Assembly: GCA_963921255.3 (NCBI GenBank)
Contig: CAWUEW020000001.1
Span: 558,001 to 622,000, forward strand
Length of the DNA: 64,000 nt
Direction of reading: 5' to 3'
DNA from: JANSYL01 sp963921255
Lineage (GTDB): Bacteria; Pseudomonadota; Alphaproteobacteria; Rhodobacterales; Rhodobacteraceae
Shown here: piece by piece, positions 9,434-18,649 of the stretch
How the letters are laid out: every line of letters starts with the position of its first letter
Numbering within the stretch: the stretch's first letter is position 1
Program-made: the position numbers and the translations under genes
The notes under the pieces: model-generated
The model's database searches: none
The model's input: the letters and a program-made list of their open reading frames with translations, nothing else
Told to the model about the DNA's origin: nothing

Positions 9434-9898
9434 ATGGCGTCTTTTGAAGAGCGTTTGGCGGAACTCGGCGTAACACTGGACGCCCCACCCGCCCCGGCGG
9501 CGAACTACGTGCCGTTTGTCACCGTTGGTAACCTGGTTTTTGTCTCCGGGCAGGTTCCGATGACAGCGGATGGCCTGATTATCGGTCGCCTAGGAGAAGA
9601 CATGGATATCGAGACCGGCGCGGCCGCGGCCAAGGTCTGCGGCATCAACCTGCTCGCCCAAGTCAAAGTCGCCTGCGGCGGGGATCTGGACAAACTTGTC
9701 CGCGTTGTGAAGCTGACGGGTTTCGTCAACTCGACCCCCGACTTCGGGGATCAACCGAAGGTGATCAACGGCTGCTCGGACTTCCTGGTCGAAGCCTTGG
9801 GCGATGCCGGGCGGCACAGCCGGTCGGCGGTCAGTGCCGGCGCCTTGCCGTTCGGTGTTGCCGTCGAAATCGAAGGTATCTTCGAGATCGCGGCGTAA
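9434..9898 (+). CDS. RidA/YjgF-YER057c-UK114 family protein
   Basis: Probable enamine/imine deaminase-type protein of 154 residues. The longer RidA subgroup is indicated by the N-terminal SFEERLAELGVTLD followed by GNLVFVSGQVPM and the C-terminal SRSAVSAGALPFGVAVEIEGIFEI. The ATG at the start of MASFEER follows GGGGATTAGGG. The stop is only 3 nt from the next gene, so the two are probably co-transcribed. The exact substrate cannot be told, and some members of this longer subgroup lack the catalytic arginine. Confidence 0.88.
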   Translation: MASFEERLAELGVTLDAPPAPAANYVPFVTVGNLVFVSGQVPMTADGLIIGRLGEDMDIETGAAAAKVCGINLLAQVKVACGGDLDKLVRVVKLTGFVNSTPDFGDQPKVINGCSDFLVEALGDAGRHSRSAVSAGALPFGVAVEIEGIFEIAA

Positions 9899-9901
9899 GC
9901 C

Positions 9902-10666
9902 GTGGAACTGCCCCGAGCCTTTCTCGAAGCGCCCATCGCCCATCGTGCGCTCCACGACATCGGGCAGGGCGTGGTCGAAAACAGCGTGACCGCAATCCGG
10001 CGCGCTGTTCAGGCCGGGTATGGCATTGAAATTGATGTTCAACTGTCATCCGACGGTGTGGCCATGGTGTTTCATGACGACACGCTGGATCGTCTGACCG
10101 GCGTGACCGGGCCGGTGCGTGCGCGCTCCGCGGCCGACCTCGTTGAACTGACGCTGACAGGCTCGGAGGACCAGATCGCCCCGCTCAGCGACGTCTTGGC
10201 GTTGATTGATGGGGCCGTGCCGCTGGTGGTGGAGATCAAGGATCAATCGGGTGGTCTGGGCGAGGCTGATACAGCGCTGGAGGAGGCCGTCGCACGCGAC
10301 CTGGACCACTATGCGGGACCGGTCGCCGTGATGTCCTTCAATCCTTACGTCGTGGACGCCATGCAGCGGCTTGCGCCTGACGTCCCGCGCGGTTTGGTGA
10401 CAAGCGGCTTCGTTCCGTCGAAATGGCCTCACCTTTCTTCGGAAACCTGCACCGCGCTGCGATCCATTTCATCTTTCGGGCAGGTCGGTGCCGCGTTCGT
10501 CAGCCATCACTGGGCCGATTTGGGCAGCCCGCGCATCGCGGAATTGAAGGCGCAGGGCGTGCCCGTGCTGTGCTGGACTGTCACGACCCCACAGATCGAG
10601 GCCGAGGCGCGCCGCGTTGCAGACAACATCACCTTCGAAGGCTATTTGCCGCCGCCCGCCACATAG
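9902..10666 (+). CDS. Glycerophosphodiester phosphodiesterase family protein
   Basis: Cytosolic GDPD/UgpQ-like hydrolase of 254 residues that cleaves glycerophosphodiesters to glycerol-3-phosphate and an alcohol. The metal and catalytic residues are in place: H14 in IAHRALHD, E43/D45 in GIEIDVQLSSDG, and HDDTLDRLTG. The family's EIKD motif is also present. The GTG start lies 3 nt after the RidA-like gene, with the ribosome site probably inside that gene. No signal peptide. No ugpABCE or glpQ neighbours are present to narrow the role. Confidence 0.9.
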   Translation: MELPRAFLEAPIAHRALHDIGQGVVENSVTAIRRAVQAGYGIEIDVQLSSDGVAMVFHDDTLDRLTGVTGPVRARSAADLVELTLTGSEDQIAPLSDVLALIDGAVPLVVEIKDQSGGLGEADTALEEAVARDLDHYAGPVAVMSFNPYVVDAMQRLAPDVPRGLVTSGFVPSKWPHLSSETCTALRSISSFGQVGAAFVSHHWADLGSPRIAELKAQGVPVLCWTVTTPQIEAEARRVADNITFEGYLPPPAT

Positions 10667-10719
10667 CGGATTTGCAAGCCCGCCTGCGGATTGACCGAGG
10701 GCGGGCAAGCCCCATCTAA

Positions 10720-11943
10720 ATGGCATCACACCGCAACGCGCCGAGGGATCCTGTGGACGGCAGCCCACCCATTGAGATCACCGTTCTGACCAGCCTCGCC
10801 GATATCGACGCCGAGGCATGGGATGCTTGCGCGTGCCCGGAAGCCGCCGACGGCGGGCGTCCCAATGATCCGTTCACGACCTACCGGTTTCTGCGTGCAC
10901 TGGAAGTGTCGCGGTCGGTCGGCGTCGGCTCGGGTTGGCAGCCCCGCCACCTCGTGGCGCGCGCCGAAGGCGAGGTGATCGCCGTCGCGCCGCTGTATGC
11001 AAAGGGGCATAGCCAGGGCGAATACATCTTCGACCACAATTGGGCGCACGCCTATGAACGTGCCGGTGGTCGCTATTACCCCAAGCTTCAGATGGCCGTG
11101 CCGTTCACGCCGGCCACGGGCCGCCGCTTTCTGGTCAAACCTGGATGGGAGGGGGTTGGGCGGGCCGCCTTGATCCAAGGGGCAGTTCAGCTTGCCAGCG
11201 AAAACGATCTGTCGTCGGTCCACATCACGTTTTGTACCCGCGAAGAAGCCGAGATGGGCGAACGCATCGGGCTTTTGCCGCGCACCACGACCCAATTTCA
11301 CTGGGAGAATGCGGGATATCCTGATTTTGATGCCTTCCTGGCCAGCCTGAGTTCCCGAAAACGCAAAAACATTCGCAAGGAACGCGCGGCGGCGCAGGGG
11401 TTCGGCGGCCAGATCGTGGCCCTGACGGGCGCAGAGATCGAGCCCGAACACTGGGATGCATTCTGGGTCTTCTACCAAGACACCGGTGCCCGGAAATGGG
11501 GCACGCCTTACCTGACCCGCGCGTTCTTCGACCAGGCGCAGGACACCCTCCGCGATGACATGCTGTTGGTGCTTGCCCTGCGCGATGGGCAACCCGTGGC
11601 GGGCGCGCTGAATTTCATCGGTCGCGATACGCTCTATGGTCGGTACTGGGGCTGCATCGAGGACCACCCCTGCCTGCATTTCGAACTGTGCTACTATCAG
11701 GCCATTGAGGCCGCCATCGACCGGGGTTTGGGCCGGGTTGAGGCCGGCGCACAAGGCAGCCACAAGCTGGCCCGCGGCTACCTGCCGGTCCACACACATT
11801 CGCTGCACTGGGTGCGGGACCAGGGCTTTGCCGAAGCGATTGCGAATTACCTTGAGGCCGAACGCGACGCGACGGACGAGGAAATCGAGGTCCTGACAGA
11901 ATACGGCCCGTTCAAGAAAGCCAATGTGGAGGAACAGGAATGA
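10720..11943 (+). CDS. GNAT/FemAB-like family protein (COG3146-type)
   Basis: 407-residue protein of the family annotated as 'peptidogalycan biosynthesis'/GNAT N-acetyltransferase. Two FemAB-like halves can be read: an N-terminal part with YIFDHNWAHAYERAGGRYYPKLQMAVPFTP, split here only by a few residues, and a C-terminal acetyltransferase-like part with RKNIRKERAAA, RAFFDQAQ and AGAQGSHKLARGYLP. Function is not established for the family. It ends in an ATGA overlap with phhB, so the two are translationally coupled. Confidence 0.85.
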   Translation: MASHRNAPRDPVDGSPPIEITVLTSLADIDAEAWDACACPEAADGGRPNDPFTTYRFLRALEVSRSVGVGSGWQPRHLVARAEGEVIAVAPLYAKGHSQGEYIFDHNWAHAYERAGGRYYPKLQMAVPFTPATGRRFLVKPGWEGVGRAALIQGAVQLASENDLSSVHITFCTREEAEMGERIGLLPRTTTQFHWENAGYPDFDAFLASLSSRKRKNIRKERAAAQGFGGQIVALTGAEIEPEHWDAFWVFYQDTGARKWGTPYLTRAFFDQAQDTLRDDMLLVLALRDGQPVAGALNFIGRDTLYGRYWGCIEDHPCLHFELCYYQAIEAAIDRGLGRVEAGAQGSHKLARGYLPVHTHSLHWVRDQGFAEAIANYLEAERDATDEEIEVLTEYGPFKKANVEEQE

Positions 11944-12239
11944 CCCCTGAAAAGCTCGACGGTGCCAACCGCGACAAGGCGTTGGAGGCGCTTCAATCGC
12001 ACGGGTGGACTTTGGTCGAAGGGCGCGACGCCATCGCCAAATCCTTCGTGTTCGACGATTTCATCACGGCATTCGGGTGGATGACCAAGGTCGCCCTGGT
12101 GGCCGAGCACATGAACCACCACCCAGAATGGTTCAATGTTTACAAAACGGTAGAGGTCACACTAACGACCCACGACGTGTCGGGATTGTCAAATCTCGAT
12201 GTGGCGTTGGCGACGAAGATGGATCGCCTCGCCGGATGA
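11940..12239 (+). CDS. phhB: Pterin-4a-carbinolamine dehydratase
   Basis: 99-residue 4a-hydroxytetrahydrobiopterin dehydratase that recycles the pterin cofactor of aromatic amino acid hydroxylases. The catalytic histidines are in EHMNHHPEW (H57, H60, H61) and TTHD (H78), and the NVYKTVEVTL strand is typical. Start overlaps the upstream stop by 4 nt. No phenylalanine hydroxylase is in the window, so the role may lie in another pterin reaction. Confidence 0.95.
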   Translation: MTPEKLDGANRDKALEALQSHGWTLVEGRDAIAKSFVFDDFITAFGWMTKVALVAEHMNHHPEWFNVYKTVEVTLTTHDVSGLSNLDVALATKMDRLAG

Positions 12240-12245
12240 TGGCAC

Positions 12246-12272
12246 GGGCCGAAACCGGTTAGGGTTCGGCCC
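12246..12272. terminator. Hairpin between convergent phhB and peroxiredoxin genes
   Basis: An 8-bp stem GGGCCGAA / TTCGGCCC with an 11-nt loop that can pair further (CC/GG). It sits 6 nt after the phhB stop and 18 nt after the peroxiredoxin stop, so it can serve both. No clear U-tract. Confidence 0.6.
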
Positions 12273-12290
12273 GCCCCAAGTCGCACCCAA

Positions 12291-12779
12291 TCAGATCGCG
12301 TCCAGCATGGTTTCGCCGGCGGACACCTCGCAGACGCCCGGGCCTTCTTCGACATTCAGCACTTTGACCACGCCGTCCTCGGCGTAGAGCGCGTAGCGGC
12401 GGGAGCGGTCGTAGAACCCGACGGGCTCTGCCGTGAAGTTCAGGCCGATTGCCTTGGTGAAGGTGGCCGATGCATCGCCCAACAGGGTGATGCCTGCTTC
12501 GGTTCCGCCGGTTTCGGCCCCCCAGGTCTGCATCACAAACGGGTCGTTGACCGAAACGCAGATCACTTCATCCACGCCTTTTTCGTCGAACCCGGCCTTG
12601 GTGCGGATAAAGCTCGGCATATGGGCTGAGGTACAGGTGCTGGTATAGGCGCCGGGCAGGCCAAAGATCACCACTTTGCGGCCTTTGGTCAGATCGGCCA
12701 TCTGCACGGTTTCGGGGCCTTGGGCGCCAATACGCAGCAGCGGAGCATCGGGCAGGCTATCGCCAACAGAAATCGTCAT
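12291..12779 (-). CDS. Peroxiredoxin of the Prx5 type
   Basis: 162-residue thiol peroxidase. The peroxidatic cysteine is C49 in the segment PGAYTSTCTSAHMPSF, close to the PGAFTPTCS signature of Prx5/PrxII proteins. A possible second cysteine lies in VNDPFVMQTWG-linked sequence further on (VCEVSAG). It reduces hydrogen and alkyl peroxides using glutaredoxin or thioredoxin (family knowledge). The start is the ATG opening MTISVGD; a longer in-frame extension overlaps the divergent reductase and is rejected. Divergent from the reductase gene across 84 bp. Confidence 0.93.
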   Translation of the reverse strand: MTISVGDSLPDAPLLRIGAQGPETVQMADLTKGRKVVIFGLPGAYTSTCTSAHMPSFIRTKAGFDEKGVDEVICVSVNDPFVMQTWGAETGGTEAGITLLGDASATFTKAIGLNFTAEPVGFYDRSRRYALYAEDGVVKVLNVEEGPGVCEVSAGETMLDAI

Positions 12780-12863
12780 TTTGGGGGGGTTCCCTCGCTT
12801 GTCTTGTCGTTCCCTGCGCATATAGGGTCCGGTCCGAAAAGGGCCAACGCGAAAGGGCATCCC

Positions 12864-14072
12864 ATGGAAAAGATCGTGGTCGTCGGCGGCGGGCAGGCAG
12901 GCGCGGCCTGCGTCGCAAAGCTGCGGAGCGGTGGGTTTGCCGGGTCGATCACACTGATCGGCGAAGAACCGGTCCCGCCCTACCAGCGCCCCCCGTTGTC
13001 CAAGGGCTATCTGTTGGGCGACATGGCGCTTGAGCGGCTCTACCTGCGTCCCGAAAGCTACTATGGCGAGAATGATATCGACCTCCGGCTGAACGCCCGT
13101 GTTGACGGGATCGACCGGGCGGAAAAGCATGTATTGGTCGGAGATGAGCGTATTCCCTACGACGCATTGGTTCTGACGACGGGGTCCGTCCCGCGCCATC
13201 TGCCCTCGACCATGGGCGGTGATCTGGACGGGGCCTGCGTCGTCCGGACCTTGGCCGATGTCGATGCGATGGCCCCACGCGTTGGCCAAGACGGCCGCGC
13301 GTTGATTATCGGCGGGGGATATATCGGGCTTGAGGCCGCCGCGGTGTGTCGCAAGCGGGGGATGGATGTCATCCTGATCGAGATGGCCGACCGGATCCTG
13401 CAACGGGTCGCCGCGCCGGAAACGTCGGACTATTTCCGCGCGCTTCATCAGCGCAATGGCGTCCGCATCCGGGAAGGCGTCGGGTTGACCTGCCTGACCG
13501 GCGTTGATGGCCGTGTCACCGGTGCGATCCTGTCAGACATGACGGAAATTCCCGTCAATCTCGCCGTCATCGGGATTGGGATTGAACCGGCCTCCGCGCT
13601 TGCGGCCGATGCCGGTCTGGAGATCGAAAACGGAATCAAGGTGGATGCGTTCGGTCGAACGTCCGATCCGTCCATCTACGCGGCGGGTGATTGCGCCAGT
13701 CTTCCCTACCGCGCGGGCCGCATTCGTCTGGAGAGTGTTCAGAATGCCATCGACCAGGCCGAGGCTGCGGCCGACGCAATTTTGGGCGGCGATGTGCCCT
13801 ATGAGCCCAAGCCATGGTTCTGGTCGGACCAATACGATGTGAAGCTTCAGATTGCAGGGCTTAACACGGGCTACGATCAAGTGGTTGTCCGCGACGGCGG
13901 CGCGACCCGGTCGCACTGGTACTACGGCGACGGCGCGCTCCTGGCTGTCGATGCCATGAACGATCCGCGCGGGTACATGATCGGGAAACGACTGATCGAA
14001 GCGGGCAAATCGCCCGATCCCAATACGGTCGCCGACCCGGAGGCGGACCTGAAGGCGTTGTTGAAAGCGTGA
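12864..14072 (+). CDS. NAD(P)H:ferredoxin reductase-type flavoprotein
   Basis: 402-residue FAD-dependent pyridine nucleotide-disulfide oxidoreductase of the rhodocoxin/putidaredoxin reductase type. The FAD-binding GGGQAGAAC is at residues 7-15, the family motif PPYQRPPLSKGYL follows, the NAD(P) motif GGGYIGLEAA is mid-protein, and the second FAD motif is YAAGDCAS. The C-terminal reductase domain with WFWSDQYDVKLQIAG is complete. A partner [2Fe-2S] ferredoxin or P450 is not nearby. GTGA overlap with rsmD. Confidence 0.92.
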   Translation: MEKIVVVGGGQAGAACVAKLRSGGFAGSITLIGEEPVPPYQRPPLSKGYLLGDMALERLYLRPESYYGENDIDLRLNARVDGIDRAEKHVLVGDERIPYDALVLTTGSVPRHLPSTMGGDLDGACVVRTLADVDAMAPRVGQDGRALIIGGGYIGLEAAAVCRKRGMDVILIEMADRILQRVAAPETSDYFRALHQRNGVRIREGVGLTCLTGVDGRVTGAILSDMTEIPVNLAVIGIGIEPASALAADAGLEIENGIKVDAFGRTSDPSIYAAGDCASLPYRAGRIRLESVQNAIDQAEAAADAILGGDVPYEPKPWFWSDQYDVKLQIAGLNTGYDQVVVRDGGATRSHWYYGDGALLAVDAMNDPRGYMIGKRLIEAGKSPDPNTVADPEADLKALLKA

Positions 14073-14629
14073 GGATCGTTGGCGGACGCTGGCGCGGCAA
14101 ACGGCTGTCCGAGGTGGGGGCCGGGGACGCGGCCGCGCATTTGCGCCCGACCACCGACCGGGCGCGCGAGACGCTGTTCAACATCCTGACACATGGGAAA
14201 TTCGGCAATCTCGTGGACGACGCGCGGGTGCTGGATCTGTTCGCAGGCACGGGCGCCTTGGGGCTCGAGGCGCTGAGCCGCGGGGCCAGTCATGCGACCT
14301 TTGTCGACACTGGAACGCCGGCGCGGGCGCTTCTGCGAGACAATATCTCGCTGTGTTCGGCGCAGGGGATCAGCAAGGTCTTTCGCCGCGATGCGACCGA
14401 CCTCGGTGGTCACCGTGGGCCCGGCTTTGACCTCGTGTTCCTTGACCCGCCCTACGGGCAGGGTCTGGGGGAAACGGCCATCGCGTCTGCGCTTGCAGGC
14501 CAATGGTTGGCCCCGGGCGCCACGGTTGTCTGGGAGGAGGATGCGCGCCCCCTCCTGCCACCCGAACTGCGGCTGCTGGATCAGAGAAAGATCGCCCGCA
14601 GCATCCTGACCGTCGCAGAGGTCGCATAG
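14069..14629 (+). CDS. rsmD: 16S rRNA (guanine966-N2)-methyltransferase RsmD
   Basis: 186-residue SAM-dependent methyltransferase for G966 of 16S rRNA. The start reads RIVGGRWRGKRL, the SAM-binding motif is DLFAGTGALGLEALSRGA, and the catalytic motif is LDPPYGQ. The GTG start overlaps the upstream stop (GTGA), and no better start exists. The length equals the family norm. Confidence 0.96.
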   Translation: MRIVGGRWRGKRLSEVGAGDAAAHLRPTTDRARETLFNILTHGKFGNLVDDARVLDLFAGTGALGLEALSRGASHATFVDTGTPARALLRDNISLCSAQGISKVFRRDATDLGGHRGPGFDLVFLDPPYGQGLGETAIASALAGQWLAPGATVVWEEDARPLLPPELRLLDQRKIARSILTVAEVA

Positions 14630-14633
14630 GGCC

Positions 14634-14656
14634 GCCCCGGCCGCGGCGGCCGGGGC
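14634..14656. terminator. G+C-rich hairpin between rsmD and TRAP gene
   Basis: A 9-bp stem GCCCCGGCC / GGCCGGGGC with a 5-nt loop lies 4 nt after the rsmD stop and 10 nt from the convergent TRAP-protein stop. On the plus strand it is followed by a short T-containing run (GTTGTTTC). Confidence 0.65.
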
Positions 14657-14666
14657 GCGTGTTGTT

Positions 14667-15572
14667 TCAGTTGGTATAGGGGCTTGGGGCGGTTCCGCGT
14701 TCAGCGGCGACGGCGGCCCGGGCGGCGGCCACAAGGCCAGCGCCGTCCATCCCGCGCGTGGTCGCTTCGGCAATCCACGCTTCGATCACCGCGCGCAGAT
14801 CGTCCGGCAGCCCTTCATAGACGTCGCGGTTCATCGCCCAGATGAAATAGAGATTGTAGAGCGAATACTCTCCCGCCACGTCGGTATGGCTTTCGGTCAG
14901 TTCATCGAGCCGCAGGGACGGCGCCATTTCCCAGGTGATGACGCCCCCGTCCACGACGCCGCGGGCAAGGGCCTCGGGGAAGGCCGGCACCGGCATGCCA
15001 ATCGGCGACGCGCCAAGGCTTTCCAACAGAAGGCTGGCCGTGCGGGACGGCCCGCGCAGGCGCAGCCCCTCGAAATCTGAGATGTCTTCGATGGCGTCCC
15101 CCCGCGAATGCACCAGGCCTCGGCCATGCATATGGGCGGCGATGACGTGCACGTCGGCGAAGTCGTCCATCAGGAACTCTTGCGTAAAGGTCCAGGCCGC
15201 GCGGCTGGCTTCCTCGGCGGATTTGGTCGTCATGAACGGCAATTCCAGCGCCTCGGCCTCGGGGAACCGGCCGGGCTGGTAACCGGGGATGACCCATCCG
15301 CCGTCGATCGCGCCATCACGGATCAGGTCGAACTGCGACGGCGCCGCCCCGCCCAGTTGCATGAATGGGTAAAGCTCTACCCGGATACGACCCTCGGATT
15401 GCGCCATGATGGCGTCGGCCCAGGGCTGCATGAAATGGGTCGGGTTGGCCGATAAGGGGCTGACGAAATGCTGGAACCGAAGGGTCACCTCCGGCGTGGC
15501 ATCTTGCGCCCAGGCTGCTGTTGTCAGAGTCAGGCCTGCACAGGCCGCGGTCAGGGTCTTAACGAAGGTCAT
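14667..15572 (-). CDS. Orphan TRAP-type substrate-binding protein (DctP family)
   Basis: Periplasmic binding protein of 301 residues for a tripartite ATP-independent transporter. The signal peptide MTFVKTLTAACAGLTLTTAA ends near WAQ. Family features include LRFQHFVSP at the mature N-terminus, a mid-protein ARG-type ligand site (RLRGPSRTASLLLESLG) and the C-terminal helices. A strong GGAGGGG site precedes the chosen ATG; longer in-frame readings are rejected. No DctQ or DctM membrane subunits adjoin. The ligand is not predictable; carboxylates are usual. Confidence 0.88.
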   Translation of the reverse strand: MTFVKTLTAACAGLTLTTAAWAQDATPEVTLRFQHFVSPLSANPTHFMQPWADAIMAQSEGRIRVELYPFMQLGGAAPSQFDLIRDGAIDGGWVIPGYQPGRFPEAEALELPFMTTKSAEEASRAAWTFTQEFLMDDFADVHVIAAHMHGRGLVHSRGDAIEDISDFEGLRLRGPSRTASLLLESLGASPIGMPVPAFPEALARGVVDGGVITWEMAPSLRLDELTESHTDVAGEYSLYNLYFIWAMNRDVYEGLPDDLRAVIEAWIAEATTRGMDGAGLVAAARAAVAAERGTAPSPYTN

Positions 15573-15776
15573 TCGCGCCCCTCCTTCTTGAAAATTGCCG
15601 TCGATGCCGCCTATCGCAGCGGCGCATTGCATGTAAGCGCTGTTCGTGAAAATGCAAATCATTCGCAAGAAAACAGTGTCGCAGGCCCTGCATATAGCGG
15701 GACTTGTTTACCGAACCGCAACATGGGACAATTCAGGAAACCAAAAGCAGATTTCGTCCAGCAGGCCCCCGTTTCG

Positions 15777-17819
15777 ATGTCCGACGCCCAGGCGCTTCTT
15801 TCCTCTGAATTCGGCTTCGACGCATTCCGCCCCGGCCAGGCCGAGATTGTGGAGGCCGTCTGCGCGGGCAAAAACGTCTTGGCCATCATGCCCACGGGCG
15901 GTGGCAAGTCGCTGTGTTTCCAGCTTCCGGCTCTGATGCGGGACGGTGTGACGGTCGTCATCTCGCCGCTCATCGCGCTGATGCGCGACCAGGCGCGCGG
16001 CCTGCGCGAGGCCGGGGTCGCTGCCGGGGCGCTGACATCTGGCAACACGCCCGAGGAAACCGACGCGGTTTGGGCCGGGCTCGAGGATGGCAGTCTGCGA
16101 TTGTTGTACATCGCGCCCGAACGCCTCGCCTCTTCCGGGACAGAACGGATGCTGCGCCGGGTCGGGGTGTCATTGATCGCGGTGGATGAAGCCCATTGCG
16201 TCAGCCAGTGGGGCCACGATTTCCGCCCGGACTACCTGCGGATCGGTGCCCTGCGCCGGGCCCTGGACGTGCCCTTGGCGGCCTTTACTGCAACGGCCGA
16301 TGCCGAAACCCGGGCCGAGATCGCCGAACGCCTGTTTGACGGCCATGCCCCCGAGACGTTCTTGCGTGGGTTCGATCGGCCGAACCTGTCCCTGGCGTTC
16401 GAGGTCAAGAACCAGCCGCGCCAGCAGATCCTGGCCTTCGCCGCGGCGCGCAAGGGGCAATCCGGGATCGTCTACTGCGGCACCCGTGCCAAGACCGAAA
16501 GCCTGGCCCAGGCGCTGCGGGAAGCAGGCCATTCGGCCTGTCACTACCACGGCGCGATGGAGGCCGAGGATCGCCGCGCCGTCGAAGCCCGATTTGCGAC
16601 CGAGGATGGGTTGATCGTGGTCGCCACGATCGCCTTCGGGATGGGGGTGGACAAGCCCGATATCCGGTGGGTGGCGCATGCTGACCTGCCCAAATCCATC
16701 GAAGGCTACTATCAGGAGATCGGGCGCGCCGGGCGCGACGGTGCGCCGGCTGACACGCTGACGCTGTTCGGGGCCGACGATATCCGGTTTCGGCGCCAGC
16801 AAATCGACGAAGGTCTGGCCCCGCCGGAACGCAAAATGGCCGATCATCCGCGCCTCAACGCGCTGTTGGGTCTGGCCGAAGCCTTGGGGTGCCGGCGTCA
16901 GGTTCTGCTTGGTTACTTTGGTGAAACCGCCGAACCCTGCGGGAATTGCGATCTGTGCGACGCGCCGCCCGAGACCTTCGATGCCACGACACCGGTGCGC
17001 AAGGCGCTCAGCGCCATTCTCAGGACCGAGGAATGGTTCGGCGCCGGCCACCTGATCGACATTCTGATGGGGGCAGAGACCGAGAAGGTCCGGGCCCGGG
17101 GGCATGATCAGCTTCCCACCTATGGCGTCGGCACTGAATTCGACAAGCGCGGCTGGCAGGCGGTCTTCCGACAGATGGCCGCCCATGACCTCGTCCGCCC
17201 GGATCCCGCGCGCCACGGCGCCCTGCGCATGACGGACGCGGCCCGCCCGATCCTGCGTGGCGAGGCCGAGATCACCCTGCGCCGCGACACGATCAAGAAG
17301 ACAACCAAAGGGCCCATCGTCAAAACCCTGGTCAGCGAAGAGGACGCCCCGCTGTTGTCGGCGCTCAAGGCCAAGCGCAGGGCGCTGGCCGAGGATGCGC
17401 GCGTGCCGGCCTATGTCATTTTCAATGACCGCACGCTGATCGAAATGGCCGAGACCCGCCCGCACAGCCTGGACGATCTGGCCCGGGTCAGCGGGGTCGG
17501 GGCGAAGAATTTGGAGCGCTATGGCGCAGAGTTCCTGTCGGTCATCACGGGCGCCGAGGCCACGCCGCTGCATCCGGCTCGGCGCAAACTGGCTGCGACC
17601 GGGCGCGGCGATCTCTATGACAGGCTCCTGGCGGCACAGGCCGATTTGGCCCGGGGCGCCACCGGGATTGAGAAGCCTCTGAGTTGTTCATCCTCGCAAC
17701 TGGCCAAACTGGCCGAGCTGCGCCCAAGCGATCATGGCGCGCTTGCGCGGCTTCTGGGCGAACCCAAGGCCGAGCGGTTCGGAGAGGCCTTCCTGGATGT
17801 GTTGCGCGAGGCTGGATAA
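15777..17819 (+). CDS. recQ: ATP-dependent DNA helicase RecQ
   Basis: 3'-5' DNA helicase of 680 residues. Walker A is IMPTGGGKSLCF, motif II is DEAHCVSQWGHDFRPDY, motif VI is QEIGRAGRDG, the RecQ zinc site is CRRQVLLGYFGE..CGNCDLC, followed by the winged helix and an HRDC domain (about 510-590). The start MSDAQALLSSEFGFDAFRPGQ, with a final helical repeat beyond, matches family practice; an ATG 54 nt upstream has a poorer ribosome site. Divergent from the TRAP gene over about 200 bp. Confidence 0.95.
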   Translation: MSDAQALLSSEFGFDAFRPGQAEIVEAVCAGKNVLAIMPTGGGKSLCFQLPALMRDGVTVVISPLIALMRDQARGLREAGVAAGALTSGNTPEETDAVWAGLEDGSLRLLYIAPERLASSGTERMLRRVGVSLIAVDEAHCVSQWGHDFRPDYLRIGALRRALDVPLAAFTATADAETRAEIAERLFDGHAPETFLRGFDRPNLSLAFEVKNQPRQQILAFAAARKGQSGIVYCGTRAKTESLAQALREAGHSACHYHGAMEAEDRRAVEARFATEDGLIVVATIAFGMGVDKPDIRWVAHADLPKSIEGYYQEIGRAGRDGAPADTLTLFGADDIRFRRQQIDEGLAPPERKMADHPRLNALLGLAEALGCRRQVLLGYFGETAEPCGNCDLCDAPPETFDATTPVRKALSAILRTEEWFGAGHLIDILMGAETEKVRARGHDQLPTYGVGTEFDKRGWQAVFRQMAAHDLVRPDPARHGALRMTDAARPILRGEAEITLRRDTIKKTTKGPIVKTLVSEEDAPLLSALKAKRRALAEDARVPAYVIFNDRTLIEMAETRPHSLDDLARVSGVGAKNLERYGAEFLSVITGAEATPLHPARRKLAATGRGDLYDRLLAAQADLARGATGIEKPLSCSSSQLAKLAELRPSDHGALARLLGEPKAERFGEAFLDVLREAG

Positions 17820-17872
17820 GCCGCGCGATCCACATAGATACTGGTCCGAACGCCACGAAAGGAACCTTGCCC

Positions 17873-18649
17873 ATGCTGACCGTCATCTCCCCCGCCAAGC
17901 GCTTGGATTGGTCTGCGCAGGACGTGACGATGACCGAGCCGCAGTTTCAGGCGGATGCCGATACGCTTGCCCGCGCGGCCAAACGGCTCAGCCAAAAGGA
18001 CCTGTCGAAGCTGATGGATATCTCGCCCGAGTTGGCGAAGCTCAACGCGGACCGGTTCAAGCGGTTTGCGGATGGCAAGGATGACGTGCGGCCTGCGGCT
18101 TTGGCCTTCGCAGGCGACACCTATCAGGGGCTGGAAGCGGGCAGCCTCGACACCGAGGATTTGCGCTTTGCGCAGGAGCGGTTGCGCATTCTGTCAGGGC
18201 TCTACGGCGTGTTGCGTCCACTGGATGCGATCCAGGCCTATCGCCTTGAAATGGGCAGCCGATTGAAGACCCGCAAAGGGCCGTCGCTTTACGCCTATTG
18301 GGGCGACCGACTGGCCAAAGCGCTGAACGCCGAAGCCGCCGCGCTCGGCACCGAGACCTTGGTGAATTGCGCGTCGGTCGAGTATTTCTCGGCGGTCGAT
18401 CCGAAGGCGCTGGATTTGTCCGTGGTGACCCCGCAGTTTTTCGAAGACAAACCCGGCGGGCCCAAGATCGTCAGTTTTTTTGCGAAGAAGGCGCGCGGCG
18501 CCATGGCACGGTTCATCATCGAACGGCGCTTGACCGATCCGGCGGCAATTACCGCGTTTGACACCGGCGGCTACCACTACGCGCCAGAGCTCAGCACACC
18601 GGATAAACCGGCCTTTCTGCGTCGGGCGGAGGCGGCAAGCGCCGCTTAA
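17873..18649 (+). CDS. yaaA: Peroxide stress protein YaaA (DUF328)
   Basis: 258-residue UPF0246/YaaA protein, known in E. coli to lower free iron under peroxide stress. Motifs MLTVISPAKRLDW, AFAGDTYQGLEA, LRILSGLYGVLRPLD and EMGSRLKTRKG are all present. It starts at the ATG after AAAGGAA, 53 nt past recQ. Its TAA stop overlaps the stop of the convergent DUF2783 gene within a TTAA tetranucleotide. Confidence 0.95.
   Translation: MLTVISPAKRLDWSAQDVTMTEPQFQADADTLARAAKRLSQKDLSKLMDISPELAKLNADRFKRFADGKDDVRPAALAFAGDTYQGLEAGSLDTEDLRFAQERLRILSGLYGVLRPLDAIQAYRLEMGSRLKTRKGPSLYAYWGDRLAKALNAEAAALGTETLVNCASVEYFSAVDPKALDLSVVTPQFFEDKPGGPKIVSFFAKKARGAMARFIIERRLTDPAAITAFDTGGYHYAPELSTPDKPAFLRRAEAASAA

Noticed and set aside
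9231..9488. 85-codon reverse frame over the RidA gene start
   Set aside because: Overlaps the conserved RidA N-terminus and shows no recognisable protein features.
16170..17573. 467-codon reverse-strand frame opposite recQ
   Set aside because: Antisense artefact; the plus strand encodes every RecQ motif through this interval.
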